In this document: positions 19,687-28,371 of the stretch, in pieces
Layout: the number at the start of each line of letters is the position of its first letter
Position numbering within the stretch: the stretch's first letter is position 1
Assembly (NCBI RefSeq): GCF_001456025.1
Contig: NZ_LMTZ01000091.1
Span: forward strand, 62,001-126,000
Direction: 5' to 3'
Origin: Mastigocoleus testarum BC008
GTDB taxonomy: Bacteria > Cyanobacteriota > Cyanobacteriia > Cyanobacteriales > Nostocaceae
DNA length: 64,000 nt
Notes under the pieces: model-generated
Told to the model about the DNA's origin: nothing
Seen by the model: the letters and a program-made list of their open reading frames with translations, nothing else
The model's database searches: none
Program-made: the position numbers and the translations under genes

Positions 19687-21873
19687 TTAACTCAACTTAT
19701 GGGATTGAATCAACGCCTGAAACTCTTCACTATCTCGAATTGGATCAAAATCATCATCTGTTTTTGCTATTTCTTGGTATTCAGGATTTAGATTGATGGC
19801 TTGTTGTAGATTTTCAATTGCTAAATCGATATTTTTTTGTAAAGCGTAACAACAAGCTTTGTTGTACCAAGCGTCGTAATCATCAGGTTTGATTTCTAAT
19901 GCTTTGTCAAAAGATGCGATCGCTTCTTCTAATTTTCCCAACTCATGCAGTGCTATACCCCGGTTTTTCCAAGGTATGTAGTCGTCAGGTTTAATTTCTA
20001 ATGCTTTGTCGTAGGATGCAATCGCTTCTTTTAACCTTCCCAACTTACGCAGCGCATAACCCCGGTTGTTCCAAGCTTGATGAGATTCAGATTTAATATG
20101 AAGTGCTTTATTATAGGATGCGATTGCTTCTTCTAACCTTCCCAACTGACGCAGCACGTAACCTCGGTTGTTCCAAACTTCATGTTTATCAGGTTTTATT
20201 ATCAGTGCTTTATCGTAGGATAAAATAGCTTGCTCTAAATTTCCTAATTGGTAAAGCACATTTCCCCGACTATACCAAGCTTGGTAATTATTAGGTTTAA
20301 TTTCTAATGCTTTGTCGTAGGATGCAATTGCTTTATCTAGTTTCTTTAATTGATCCAGTGTATTGCCCTTATTATACCAAGCTGTGTAGTAATTAGGATT
20401 AATTTCCAGTGCTTTATCGTAGGATTCAATCGCTTCATCTAATCTTCCCAACTGATATAGTGCGTGACCCCTGTTGTTCCAAGATTGGAGCTTGTTAGGC
20501 TTAATTTCTAGTGCTTTGTCATAGGATACAATCGCTTCATTTAACCTTCCCAACTGATGCAGCGCGTAACCTCTGTTGTAATAAGCTTTATGGTATTCAG
20601 GTTTAATTTCTAATGCTTGGTTATAGGATGTAATCGCTTTTTCTAACTTTTTCAAATGATATAGTGCGTTACCCCGGTTGTACCAAGCTTGGTAGTAGTC
20701 AAGTTTAATTTCTAATGCTTTGTCAAAAGATGCAATTGCTTTATCTAAACTTCCCAACTGAAGCAGTACTAAACCACGGTTAAACCAAGCTTTGTAGTAA
20801 TCAGATTTTATTTCAATTGCTTTATCATAGGATGTAATGGCTTGTTCTAAGCTTCCCAATCCATACAGGGCAATACCCCGGTTGTGCCAGGCTTGGTGGT
20901 ATTCGGGTCTTATTTCTAGTGCTTTGTCATAAGATGTAATAGCTTCGTTTAATCTTTCCAACTGACGAAGTGCTAGACCTCGATTAAACCAAGCTTGGTA
21001 GTAGTCAGGTTTAATTTTTATGACTTGGTTGTAGGATGCAATTGCTTCTTCTAATCTTTTCGAATGATACAGCGTAATACCCCGGTTATTCCAAGCTTGG
21101 TGGTATTCGGGTTTTAATTCTATTGCTTTTTCAAATGCTCTCAAAGCTACCTCATGTTCTTTTGTCGCAGTAAGTAGCCTTCCCTGTTCTCTTAATAATT
21201 CAGCCTTATTATCAAGAGTCTGATATTTTTCTTGTAATAATTCTTGAATTTCTAGAAATTTTTGAATCTGTTTTTCTGAGGTTAAAGCACAATATTCGTC
21301 ATAATCTCCTTCTTCAAGAATACGGGATGATTCTTGCTCTAAAATTCCTGGTTTGGTGGGAAATTCAAAGATGCTAGAACGCCAATCAAAAAAATCTGGA
21401 GCGCGGTGGATAAAGTATTTAAGAGAAAAGGAGCGTAAGAGAAACACAAAGCAGATGCTAAAAGTATCTCGAAATCTTTCTCTATGTAAATTTAAATGAT
21501 TTAATATTGGCGGAACACCTTTCCAACTGTAACTGAAACGCTCGCTGTTCTCGCCAAACTTAAGTTTTTCATATTCATATAAGGAATACTCCAACCCTTG
21601 GAGAAATAAAATATTGATTTGTTCTCGATTTGGTAAGTCTTTAACTATCTCATATAAGTTGTCAATCGGCTTATCAAATCGTAAAACTTCGATCCTTTTT
21701 TCAGGTAAGTCTTCCTTCACCCTGGTGATTAAGTCCTCACTTTCAACAGGAGAAGACCGAACAAATAATAAACGAAAACCATGTGTCCGTTTTAAAGTAC
21801 GGATAAAAGCTTGATATTCTTCTTCTGGTTCGGCTGGTAAATCTTCGTCCCAGTCAATTGATTCTGAAGTCAT
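19687..21873 (-). CDS. Degenerate NTPase-like domain fused to a TPR array
   Basis: 728 residues. Residues 1-~180 resemble the N-terminal domain of the 1714-residue protein: strand FRLLFVRS with no P-loop, INILFLQGLEYSL at the Walker B place, then ICFVFLLRS and RAPDFFDWRSSIFEF. A helical linker (~190-245) follows, then about 13 full 34-residue TPR units plus a partial first unit, with consensus AWxNRGxALxxLGRLxEAI and SYDKALEIKP. The end FDPIRDSEEFQAL is a common C-terminal cap of such arrays. TPRs bind protein partners. The gene overlaps the upstream NTPase gene by four bases (ATGA), indicating translational coupling. The TPR units are unusually alike, suggesting recent internal expansion. 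Confidence 0.85.
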   Translation of the reverse strand: MTSESIDWDEDLPAEPEEEYQAFIRTLKRTHGFRLLFVRSSPVESEDLITRVKEDLPEKRIEVLRFDKPIDNLYEIVKDLPNREQINILFLQGLEYSLYEYEKLKFGENSERFSYSWKGVPPILNHLNLHRERFRDTFSICFVFLLRSFSLKYFIHRAPDFFDWRSSIFEFPTKPGILEQESSRILEEGDYDEYCALTSEKQIQKFLEIQELLQEKYQTLDNKAELLREQGRLLTATKEHEVALRAFEKAIELKPEYHQAWNNRGITLYHSKRLEEAIASYNQVIKIKPDYYQAWFNRGLALRQLERLNEAITSYDKALEIRPEYHQAWHNRGIALYGLGSLEQAITSYDKAIEIKSDYYKAWFNRGLVLLQLGSLDKAIASFDKALEIKLDYYQAWYNRGNALYHLKKLEKAITSYNQALEIKPEYHKAYYNRGYALHQLGRLNEAIVSYDKALEIKPNKLQSWNNRGHALYQLGRLDEAIESYDKALEINPNYYTAWYNKGNTLDQLKKLDKAIASYDKALEIKPNNYQAWYSRGNVLYQLGNLEQAILSYDKALIIKPDKHEVWNNRGYVLRQLGRLEEAIASYNKALHIKSESHQAWNNRGYALRKLGRLKEAIASYDKALEIKPDDYIPWKNRGIALHELGKLEEAIASFDKALEIKPDDYDAWYNKACCYALQKNIDLAIENLQQAINLNPEYQEIAKTDDDFDPIRDSEEFQALIQSHKLS

Positions 21874-23204
21874 GGCTGCATTTTCGCTACAGCTTCCTTA
21901 AATTCCGCTATCCCTCTAATTAAAGGATGAACATCGCACCAACGTTGAATTTCATATTCTTTGTCCAGATAACGATATTCTAAAAAACATCGGTTGAATA
22001 ACAAACTACGATGCTCATTGTCGTTAATTACCCGTTTTGAATGAAAAACTTTTGCTAATAAATCCCATTGGTTGTGTTCTACAGTTTGACGATAAGTATT
22101 GCGTGCTTTAGTAATTGCACGTCGTACGGCTCTCTGAGAAATTGGTAACTCTTCTGTAAGTGCGATCGCATCTTGAGTTAAGAGTAGCAAATTTCGGACG
22201 TGACCTCCACTCATCAAACAAAGCTGCTGGAAGGTTTCTGGACTGTCAAAGATTTCTGTATCTAAGGATAAGTAAGTTGTACACTGACTAATTCGCTTAG
22301 AAATAATTTCTTTGATTTTACTGAGTCCTGGTTCGCATATTTCACCGTCGGGAGTCCGTACCATAATCATAGGTAAAACTTCCGTATCGCTGTAGCTTTC
22401 TCTGACGTCAGTACTTCTTTTGGAGTAAACCAATGATATGGGAACAGTATAAATTAGATGACAATCAAGAGCTTTTAGTTGTTCGCTGCGATCAAGAAAG
22501 ATTTCTTCGTGGTTAATTTTCCCACTATCAGTAATAATTGGGGCGATTCGATCTAAGTTATCGACAATAACTGCTAATTCGCTACGACCATCAGGAAGTT
22601 TCTTTTTTGCTTCTTTGAGAAACTGATTTAAAACCTGAATTAAAGTAACGGTGTAAGGATCTACTTTTTTTCTAATTTTTTCCCGTAAAGAAGGTTCTGC
22701 TCTCAAATTCGCTGTTAGTTTTGCAAACTGGGATATTTGTGCTTCCATACTCATTCCCTGGAAAGACACTTCTGTTTGTGCTAAATCTTTGATATCTTCC
22801 CAGCGACCTTCTAACCACTGCAATACTGGGTTAGCATTACCAATATTTTTTAATCCTTCCAGAATGTGACGGGTGCAAGCAAGAAGAATATCAGTATACC
22901 GAGCATCTTCAGAATCTATATCTTCCTCATCTGCTGCAAAATAAACTACGTAGAAATTCTTTTCTTCCAAAAATTGTTTCAAGCGCAGTAATTCTGTTGA
23001 TTTTCCCGCACCCCGATGACCTGAATATAACTGACAAGTATTTTCCTTAGAGAGTTTAATTCGATTACCCAGATCTAGCAGGATATCCCCATCACCTCTA
23101 ACTTCTCGACAATCTACATAAGTTGGATCGCCCGCAGGTAAAGGTCGAAATGGGTCAAAAGCATTATAAATATTTGTAAGTAATTCAATATTTTGTTCAG
23201 GCAT
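21870..23204 (-). CDS. P-loop NTPase, partner of the TPR protein
   Basis: 444 residues from the ATG at 23204; a GTG two codons earlier is also possible. Walker A is GHRGAGKST (~residue 65), preceded by CQLYS; Walker B is ELAVIVDNLDRI (~205), followed by EEIFLDRSEQLKALDCHLIYTVPISLVY. The SGGHVRNLLLL block (~340) and the conserved C-terminal segment FLEYRYLDKEYEIQRWCDVHP match the paralogue at 8158-9507. No membrane segment. The four-base overlap with the TPR gene implies stoichiometric production of both proteins. Most likely an NTP-dependent regulator or chaperone-like partner of the repeat protein; function unproven. Confidence 0.82.
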   Translation of the reverse strand: MPEQNIELLTNIYNAFDPFRPLPAGDPTYVDCREVRGDGDILLDLGNRIKLSKENTCQLYSGHRGAGKSTELLRLKQFLEEKNFYVVYFAADEEDIDSEDARYTDILLACTRHILEGLKNIGNANPVLQWLEGRWEDIKDLAQTEVSFQGMSMEAQISQFAKLTANLRAEPSLREKIRKKVDPYTVTLIQVLNQFLKEAKKKLPDGRSELAVIVDNLDRIAPIITDSGKINHEEIFLDRSEQLKALDCHLIYTVPISLVYSKRSTDVRESYSDTEVLPMIMVRTPDGEICEPGLSKIKEIISKRISQCTTYLSLDTEIFDSPETFQQLCLMSGGHVRNLLLLTQDAIALTEELPISQRAVRRAITKARNTYRQTVEHNQWDLLAKVFHSKRVINDNEHRSLLFNRCFLEYRYLDKEYEIQRWCDVHPLIRGIAEFKEAVAKMQP

Positions 23205-23297
23205 AAACACTATATATAACAGACATTTGCTGTTTAACTGAGTGTATTTTTATTGTAAATTAAGCCCATGCGTTACCCGTCTCATCGGTTATTTACC

Positions 23298-24296
23298 TTA
23301 TCCTTTACTTATCTTATCCGTTGCGAATTTTACCCTTTCTCCACTACGCCAACTCTTCACTGCATCCCGTAACTTCAACGACAACCACCCATCAAACTGA
23401 GGATAAACTGGTAACCTCTCAACTAATTCCCACCCATAGGGTTGTAAAGTTTCCCTCAAATCTTTTTCCTGATGATGGGGATAATCGGGATTAACTTCAT
23501 CTTTAGGTCCAATTCCCCCCAAATCCCTTGCTCCCGCTTCAATACAAGTAATTAACCATTGGGAATCTGGAATTAAATTTGGTGGAATTTGAATAGTTAT
23601 ATCCTCGGGAAGAATTTGACGTGCTGTAGCAATTACTTCTGGTAATTTATGGGGGTCGAAAGGTGGTGCATCAAAACTTTGTTGAGTACCAGGACTATGG
23701 GGTTGCAAAATCACTTCTTGAATGTGGTGATAATTTCGATGTAATTTTGCGATCGCTTCCAGAGTTTCCCAGCAATCATCTTCGGTTTCCCCAATCCCCA
23801 ATAATAAACCTGTAGTAAAAGGTATTTTTAATTTTCCCGCCCATTCTAACTGTTGTAACCGTAACTCTGGTAGCTTGCTTGGAGCATGGCGATGTACCGT
23901 ATCCAATAACTTTGGGGTTAATTGTTCCAACATTAATCCCATGGATACATTGACATTCTTTAGTTGTTCCATCTCCTTAAAACTTAATGGTCCAGCATTG
24001 GTGTGAGGAAGAAAACCCATTGATAAAGCTAATTCACACAAATCATAAATCCGCTCGAACCATTCTTGGCGTCGTGGTGAGTTTGGGTGTACTTCACCAC
24101 TGAGAATTAGAATTTCACAGACTTTCTGGTTTTGCAGTTTTGTAAATATCTCCCGTGCAGAACTCAAAGTCATCCAAGGACTTTTACCAGGGTCGGTGCG
24201 AAAATTGCAATAACTGCAACGGTTAAAGCATTCATATGTCGGAACGATAGTGTAAGCAGGGCTGTAAGTAACAGTTTTTGGGGAGGAAACTGACAT
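23298..24296 (-). CDS. cofG: FO synthase subunit CofG (radical SAM)
   Basis: 332 residues. The radical-SAM cluster motif is CFNRCSYCNF near residue 23, and further blocks fit CofG: ILILSGEVHPNSPRRQEW, GLLLGIGETEDDCWETLEAI, VILQPHSPG and GARDLGGIGPKDEVNPDYP. With CofH it makes 7,8-didemethyl-8-hydroxy-5-deazariboflavin (FO), which serves in cyanobacteria as antenna chromophore of some DNA photolyases. No cofH lies in this window, so the partner is encoded elsewhere. The gene is preceded by AGGAAAC five bases from its ATG. It lies 93 bp upstream of the NTPase gene on the same strand; a shared transcript is possible. Confidence 0.93.
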   Translation of the reverse strand: MSVSSPKTVTYSPAYTIVPTYECFNRCSYCNFRTDPGKSPWMTLSSAREIFTKLQNQKVCEILILSGEVHPNSPRRQEWFERIYDLCELALSMGFLPHTNAGPLSFKEMEQLKNVNVSMGLMLEQLTPKLLDTVHRHAPSKLPELRLQQLEWAGKLKIPFTTGLLLGIGETEDDCWETLEAIAKLHRNYHHIQEVILQPHSPGTQQSFDAPPFDPHKLPEVIATARQILPEDITIQIPPNLIPDSQWLITCIEAGARDLGGIGPKDEVNPDYPHHQEKDLRETLQPYGWELVERLPVYPQFDGWLSLKLRDAVKSWRSGERVKFATDKISKG

Positions 24297-25085
24297 GAAA
24301 CCATTGAATCGGAAATGTTATGAGTTATGTTAACGCACGCAATTGGTTATCAGCAGTTTCCCAAAACATGCTTCCGACTCATGCACCAAAAAAACTGAAT
24401 GCTACACCTCGCTCCAAGCTACAACAGATGTTACGAGTGAACTAATTCACCTTGAGCAGTCAGAATTAATATCCCACCAACAAAACTTTCAATTACAGTT
24501 TGCAGCAAGTAAACCTCTGAAATTGAATTTAATTTTTGATTTTTTAAGTCTTCATGCTCCAAATTATTACTTATGATGGATGTTTTGGATGAGTATGTTT
24601 GCGGATAAAATCCTCCATTCATTGTTGCTCCGATTAAGCATCAACTAAATATTCAATGAAATTCTCATAATTAGAACTATGTATGCACAGGAATTTTATC
24701 GTATATATAAGAAGAGGATAGAACTAACCTGAAGTAGGGTGAAGTTTTTATAAAACAAAGCTGGAGAATCAACTAATTAGGAAATAATAAGTTCAAGTAA
24801 AACCTAGGCGTGGAAAGGTTAATAGTTTCCCACCATCAAACACATTTTTTCCGGGCTGAAAATTGTGACTGTTTGCAAACTAGAGCAGAAACTGCACAAG
24901 TTCCGATTTTAAGGAAGCTTCTTGAGGAATAAAAATTTTTATTCCTAAATTTATTAGTTCCCTAAATTTGTTAGTTTCATTTACATGTTTGTATTAAGTC
25001 CAAATCTTTTTAACAAGCCTTACTCTCGATTAATAAATCAGCCAAACCGCTCGCGAACTTCAGAAGGTAAATAATTTAATATCAC
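24297..25085. other. Intergenic region between cofG and an unknown gene
   Basis: AT-rich DNA between divergent genes. Overlapping frames on both strands (24343-24576 plus, 24431-24622 minus) mirror each other and have no recognisable product. A near-duplicate of 16-17 bp (cctaaatttattagttc / cctaaatttgttagttt) occurs at about 24944-24977. No RNA gene seen. Confidence 0.5.
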
Positions 25086-26111
25086 ATGAACCCAGCAAGC
25101 ATTGATGAATGGTTCCCTACAGAGCAGCAACGCAAATATATTTCTTTATTGAGAGGACAAACCAATTTAACCCGTCGTCGGGCTGAATGTTTTGTAAAGT
25201 TGTGGGCTTACTTACTGGTTAAACAATATGATGAATCAGGGAATAACTTAGAGTTACCCTTGACAAAACTATTGGCACCAAAAGGTTTCATACCTTGTAC
25301 TCATAAAGAAGCACACGAGCTTTTTTACTCTACCCAAGAACGTGGAAGTGAAAGAGCTGCAGGTATGATGATGGATAAGCTTGCTACTATAGGATTAATT
25401 GAAAAAGAATTTGATGGTAATACAACTTGCGTTCGAGTCATATCACCATTAACCAACCTAAACGATACAGTTCAACCAAAAAAATCAGTAGAAGTTTTTG
25501 CAGATGTCTTTGAACCACGAATAGACACTATTCCTGTCAGTAGTTATTTGAGACATCATTTTAACTTTGGAAATAATACTGCAGCGTCCCATCGTATAGC
25601 TAGAATCCTACGTAATTGGTCGAAGCAAAGCTCTGCGATTATGAGGGTATTGCGTCGTTGCGACAATAATTATCCAGTAGGATTTTATGTCCTCTATCCC
25701 GTAGCAAAAGAATCTGAGGAGAATTACTTTACTTCACCCCGTCATAGTCTTTATTTCAGCGTTAATTCCGACTCCGATCCAATTAAAATGGCTGTACCGG
25801 GAGATACAAATTGTACCTGCATTCATATTCGCGGTTGGTACATAGAACCCGATTACCTGAATTTTAATAATATCTGTAAATTCTTAGAAGACGGGAAGCA
25901 AAGTTTGACTAAGATGCAGGCTGATTTTCCTGAGCTTTGTGACATGTACACAATTCCCTTACAACCAATCTATGAACAGCTTGCAACAGCATTAGGTTTT
26001 CACAAAATAGAATCTGACCCCCATTCATCAGTATCTTGGATGTACATCGCTGTAGATAATTATCTGAAATTAGAATTAACAAAAGTTTTGTCAGTTCTAA
26101 AGTTCAATTGA
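25086..26111 (+). CDS. Unknown protein, 341 residues
   Basis: Complete open frame from an ATG. The N-terminal ~120 residues are helical and could form a winged-helix region (TRRRAECFVKLWAYLLVKQ, then AAGMMMDKLATIGLIEKEFDG). The middle has FGNNTAASHRIARILRNW. The C-terminal half alternates strands and helices (PVGFYVLYPVAKES, CIHIRGWYIEPDYL, YEQLATALGFHKIE), a pattern that could be a GNAT-like acyltransferase fold, but no acetyl-CoA motif is clear. No membrane segment or signal peptide. It lies upstream of psbA on the same strand, 433 bp away, so a functional link is not implied. A hairpin atctacc/ggtagat at 26179-26202 may end its transcript. Family not recognised. Confidence 0.7.
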   Translation: MNPASIDEWFPTEQQRKYISLLRGQTNLTRRRAECFVKLWAYLLVKQYDESGNNLELPLTKLLAPKGFIPCTHKEAHELFYSTQERGSERAAGMMMDKLATIGLIEKEFDGNTTCVRVISPLTNLNDTVQPKKSVEVFADVFEPRIDTIPVSSYLRHHFNFGNNTAASHRIARILRNWSKQSSAIMRVLRRCDNNYPVGFYVLYPVAKESEENYFTSPRHSLYFSVNSDSDPIKMAVPGDTNCTCIHIRGWYIEPDYLNFNNICKFLEDGKQSLTKMQADFPELCDMYTIPLQPIYEQLATALGFHKIESDPHSSVSWMYIAVDNYLKLELTKVLSVLKFN

Positions 26112-26202
26112 TCTTTAATTGGTCTCAAATATTCTCAGGATAGTGCGTTTGCACTCTAACAAAACTTAACTTACTTTGATCTACCCCAGCCTTAAGGTAG
26201 AT

Positions 26203-26544
26203 ATCGACTTAGCCGTCACTTTAGGTTTGGGGGATTATTTTTTAATTATTTGTTCATTTTGATTCAGCTATTTTATAAACCGTAATAAAAATGCAAATAT
26301 ATTCTGAGAGAATATTTTTGTATGAATATCGATAAAATTCAATAAAATATTTTATAGAATAGCTGTAAGCCTTATATATCAAAGATATCTGACCAAAAAA
26401 ACCGCAGTTTAAAATTAGTACCTGAAAAAATTACACTAAAAAAACTGAAAAAAACTTTACAAATAGCAATATATACTCTAATGTATTATTCATAGGCATA
26501 AATTACTAGCCTAATACATACCAAATCAAAGCAATTATTGAACC
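26203..26544 (+). promoter_or_regulatory. psbA upstream region
   Basis: Very AT-rich leader of psbA. A TTTACA at 26456-26461 is followed 17 bases later by TAATGT (26479-26484), with TATACT (26472-26477) and TATTAT (26484-26489) as alternative -10 boxes; none is a perfect match at perfect spacing. A transcription start cannot be fixed from sequence alone. Confidence 0.35.
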
Positions 26545-27627
26545 ATGACAACTACATTACAGAGACGCGAGAGCGCTTCTTTGTGGGAACGGTTCTGTCA
26601 GTGGATCACCAGCACCGACAACCGCCTTTATATTGGCTGGTTCGGCGTATTGATGATTCCTACATTATTGGCAGCAACCACCTGCTTCATCATCGCATTT
26701 GTAGCAGCTCCCCCCGTAGACATCGACGGTATCCGCGAGCCAGTCGCAGGTTCCTTGATCTACGGAAACAACATCATCTCTGGTGCTGTTGTACCTTCTT
26801 CTAACGCTATCGGTTTGCACTTCTACCCCATCTGGGAAGCAGCTTCCTTAGATGAGTGGTTGTACAACGGTGGTCCTTACCAGTTGGTAATCTTCCACTT
26901 CTTGATCGGAGTATTCTCTTACTTAGGTCGTCAGTGGGAGCTTTCTTACCGCTTAGGTATGCGTCCTTGGATCTGTGTTGCATACTCTGCACCAGTATCT
27001 GCAGCAACCGCAGTATTCTTGATCTACCCCTTAGGACAAGGTTCCTTCTCTGATGGTATGCCTTTGGGTATCAGTGGTACCTTCAACTTCATGTTGGTAT
27101 TCCAGGCTGAGCACAACATCCTAATGCATCCTTTCCATCAGTTGGGTGTAGCAGCAGTATTCGGTGGTTCCTTGTTCAGTGCAATGCACGGTTCTTTGGT
27201 AACCTCCTCCTTGGTTCGTGAAACAACCGAAACCGAATCTCAGAACTACGGTTACAAGTTTGGACAAGAAGAAGAAACCTACAACATCGTAGCTGCACAC
27301 GGTTACTTTGGTCGTTTAATCTTCCAATATGCGTCCTTCAACAACAGCCGTTCTTTACACTTCTTCTTAGCAGCATGGCCTGTAGTAGGAATCTGGTTTA
27401 CCGCTTTAGGTATCAGCACCATGGCGTTTAACCTCAATGGTTTCAACTTCAACCAGTCTGTAATCGACTCTAGCGGTCGTGTAATCAACACCTGGGCAGA
27501 CATCATCAACCGTGCCAACTTGGGTATGGAAGTAATGCACGAGCGCAACGCTCACAACTTCCCCTTAGACTTGGCTGCAGGCGAAGTAGCTCCCGTTGCT
27601 GTAAGCGCTCCTGCTATCAACGGTTAA
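26545..27627 (+). CDS. psbA: Photosystem II reaction centre protein D1
   Basis: 360 residues, five membrane helices, the standard D1 length. Ligands of the Mn4CaO5 cluster and electron carriers are present: FSDGM (Asp170), QAEHN (Glu189, YZ-region His190), HERNAHNFPLDLA (His332, Glu333, Asp342, Ala344). A 16-residue C-terminal tail after Ala344 must be cut off by a Ctp protease. Residue 130 is Gln (LGRQWEL), the form found in D1:1-type proteins rather than the high-light Glu130 form. This is not a rogue D1 or ChlF, because all ligands remain. Codon use differs from its neighbours, as expected for a highly expressed gene. Downstream is a strong terminator. Confidence 0.98.
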   Translation: MTTTLQRRESASLWERFCQWITSTDNRLYIGWFGVLMIPTLLAATTCFIIAFVAAPPVDIDGIREPVAGSLIYGNNIISGAVVPSSNAIGLHFYPIWEAASLDEWLYNGGPYQLVIFHFLIGVFSYLGRQWELSYRLGMRPWICVAYSAPVSAATAVFLIYPLGQGSFSDGMPLGISGTFNFMLVFQAEHNILMHPFHQLGVAAVFGGSLFSAMHGSLVTSSLVRETTETESQNYGYKFGQEEETYNIVAAHGYFGRLIFQYASFNNSRSLHFFLAAWPVVGIWFTALGISTMAFNLNGFNFNQSVIDSSGRVINTWADIINRANLGMEVMHERNAHNFPLDLAAGEVAPVAVSAPAING

Positions 27628-27668
27628 TAAGCAAACAGGCTTTTTAATTTAGCTTGCATATCACCACT

Positions 27669-27700
27669 AACCTCCCTCCATGGGAGGTTTTTTGTTTTTG
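27669..27700 (+). terminator. Rho-independent terminator of psbA
   Basis: aacctccc (27669-27676) pairs with gggaggtt (27682-27689) around a five-base loop, followed directly by a T-rich run. It starts about 40 bp after the psbA stop codon. Confidence 0.88.
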
Positions 27701-27735
27701 GGTGGCAACATATGTAGTATTTCTGTTTTGTACAG

Positions 27736-28215
27736 TGTGACATACTCCCACACTGAAACAAGTTTACAGTGTGGGCTTCTTGCACGCAGCAAGCTGAACA
27801 GCGACTCCCGGTACCCCGTAGACATTGACTGTTAGCGCAGCGTCTCCGCAGGAGAAGCTATATTTAGACTGCACGAGATGCCCCTCCGCACAGCAGAACA
27901 ATACAAAAATGCTCTACCCTTTGTACTGTCAGAGTTTTACCTACCCACAGATATACTGGATAGAACCCTCTACTCCGAGTTGTCAAGGTACAATATGTTG
28001 ACCAGCATTTACGGCTTTGCCAACAAACATATAATAACTCATCACTCCAGTAAGAGATAAATAAAAATGGCGCTGTCTTCTATACTGCGTTAACAAACAT
28101 GCCAACACCCATATAGAAGACGCACCATTTTTATTCGGCTTCCTCCCCTTGGGGAGGCTAGGAGGGGGTTTATCCCACACTTCCCTTACGGGTAAGATGT
28201 GGGGCTTACGCCGTT
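27736..28215. mobile_element. Decayed or non-autonomous IS200/IS605-like element
   Basis: The left part has a hairpin cccacactg/cagtgtggg (27747-27775). The right part has a perfect hairpin cctcccc-tt-ggggagg (28142-28157) and a second hairpin starting cccaca and ending tgtggg (28174-28203). Subterminal hairpins without terminal inverted repeats are the mark of IS200/IS605 elements. No tnpA or tnpB gene remains: the longest frame inside (27878-28060, 60 codons) matches nothing I know. Exact ends are estimated. A separate long inverted repeat lies inside it. Confidence 0.4.
28060..28135. repeat. Long inverted repeat nested in the IS-like element
   Basis: Left arm 28060-28084 (aataaaaatggcgctgtctt then ctata) is nearly the inverse of the right arm 28112-28135 (tatagaagacgcaccatttt then tatt), with a 27-base loop. 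The arms differ at only two or three places. It looks like a MITE inserted in, or part of, the surrounding element. Confidence 0.65.
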
Positions 28216-28371
28216 CCAGCTAATCGGATGTAACAGAAAAATAAATTAATTTATCTTTGTAATTGCAATCGCCTTTACCTGCCAATTGAGAATAAATCCT
28301 GTAAATAATTTAGTTGGAGTGTTGATTTCACTTCAAGATTTAGATTTACAGAATATTCTCAACTAATAATT

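Noticed and set aside
24343..24622. Overlapping frames on both strands between cofG and the 25086 gene
   Set aside because: Mirror-image shadow frames with no family resemblance or ribosome site.
26545..27627. Rogue D1 or chlorophyll f synthase
   Set aside because: All Mn4CaO5 ligands and the processing site at Ala344 are present, so this is a normal D1.
27878..28060. 60-codon frame inside the IS-like element
   Set aside because: No match to transposase or TnpB motifs and no ribosome site; probably chance.
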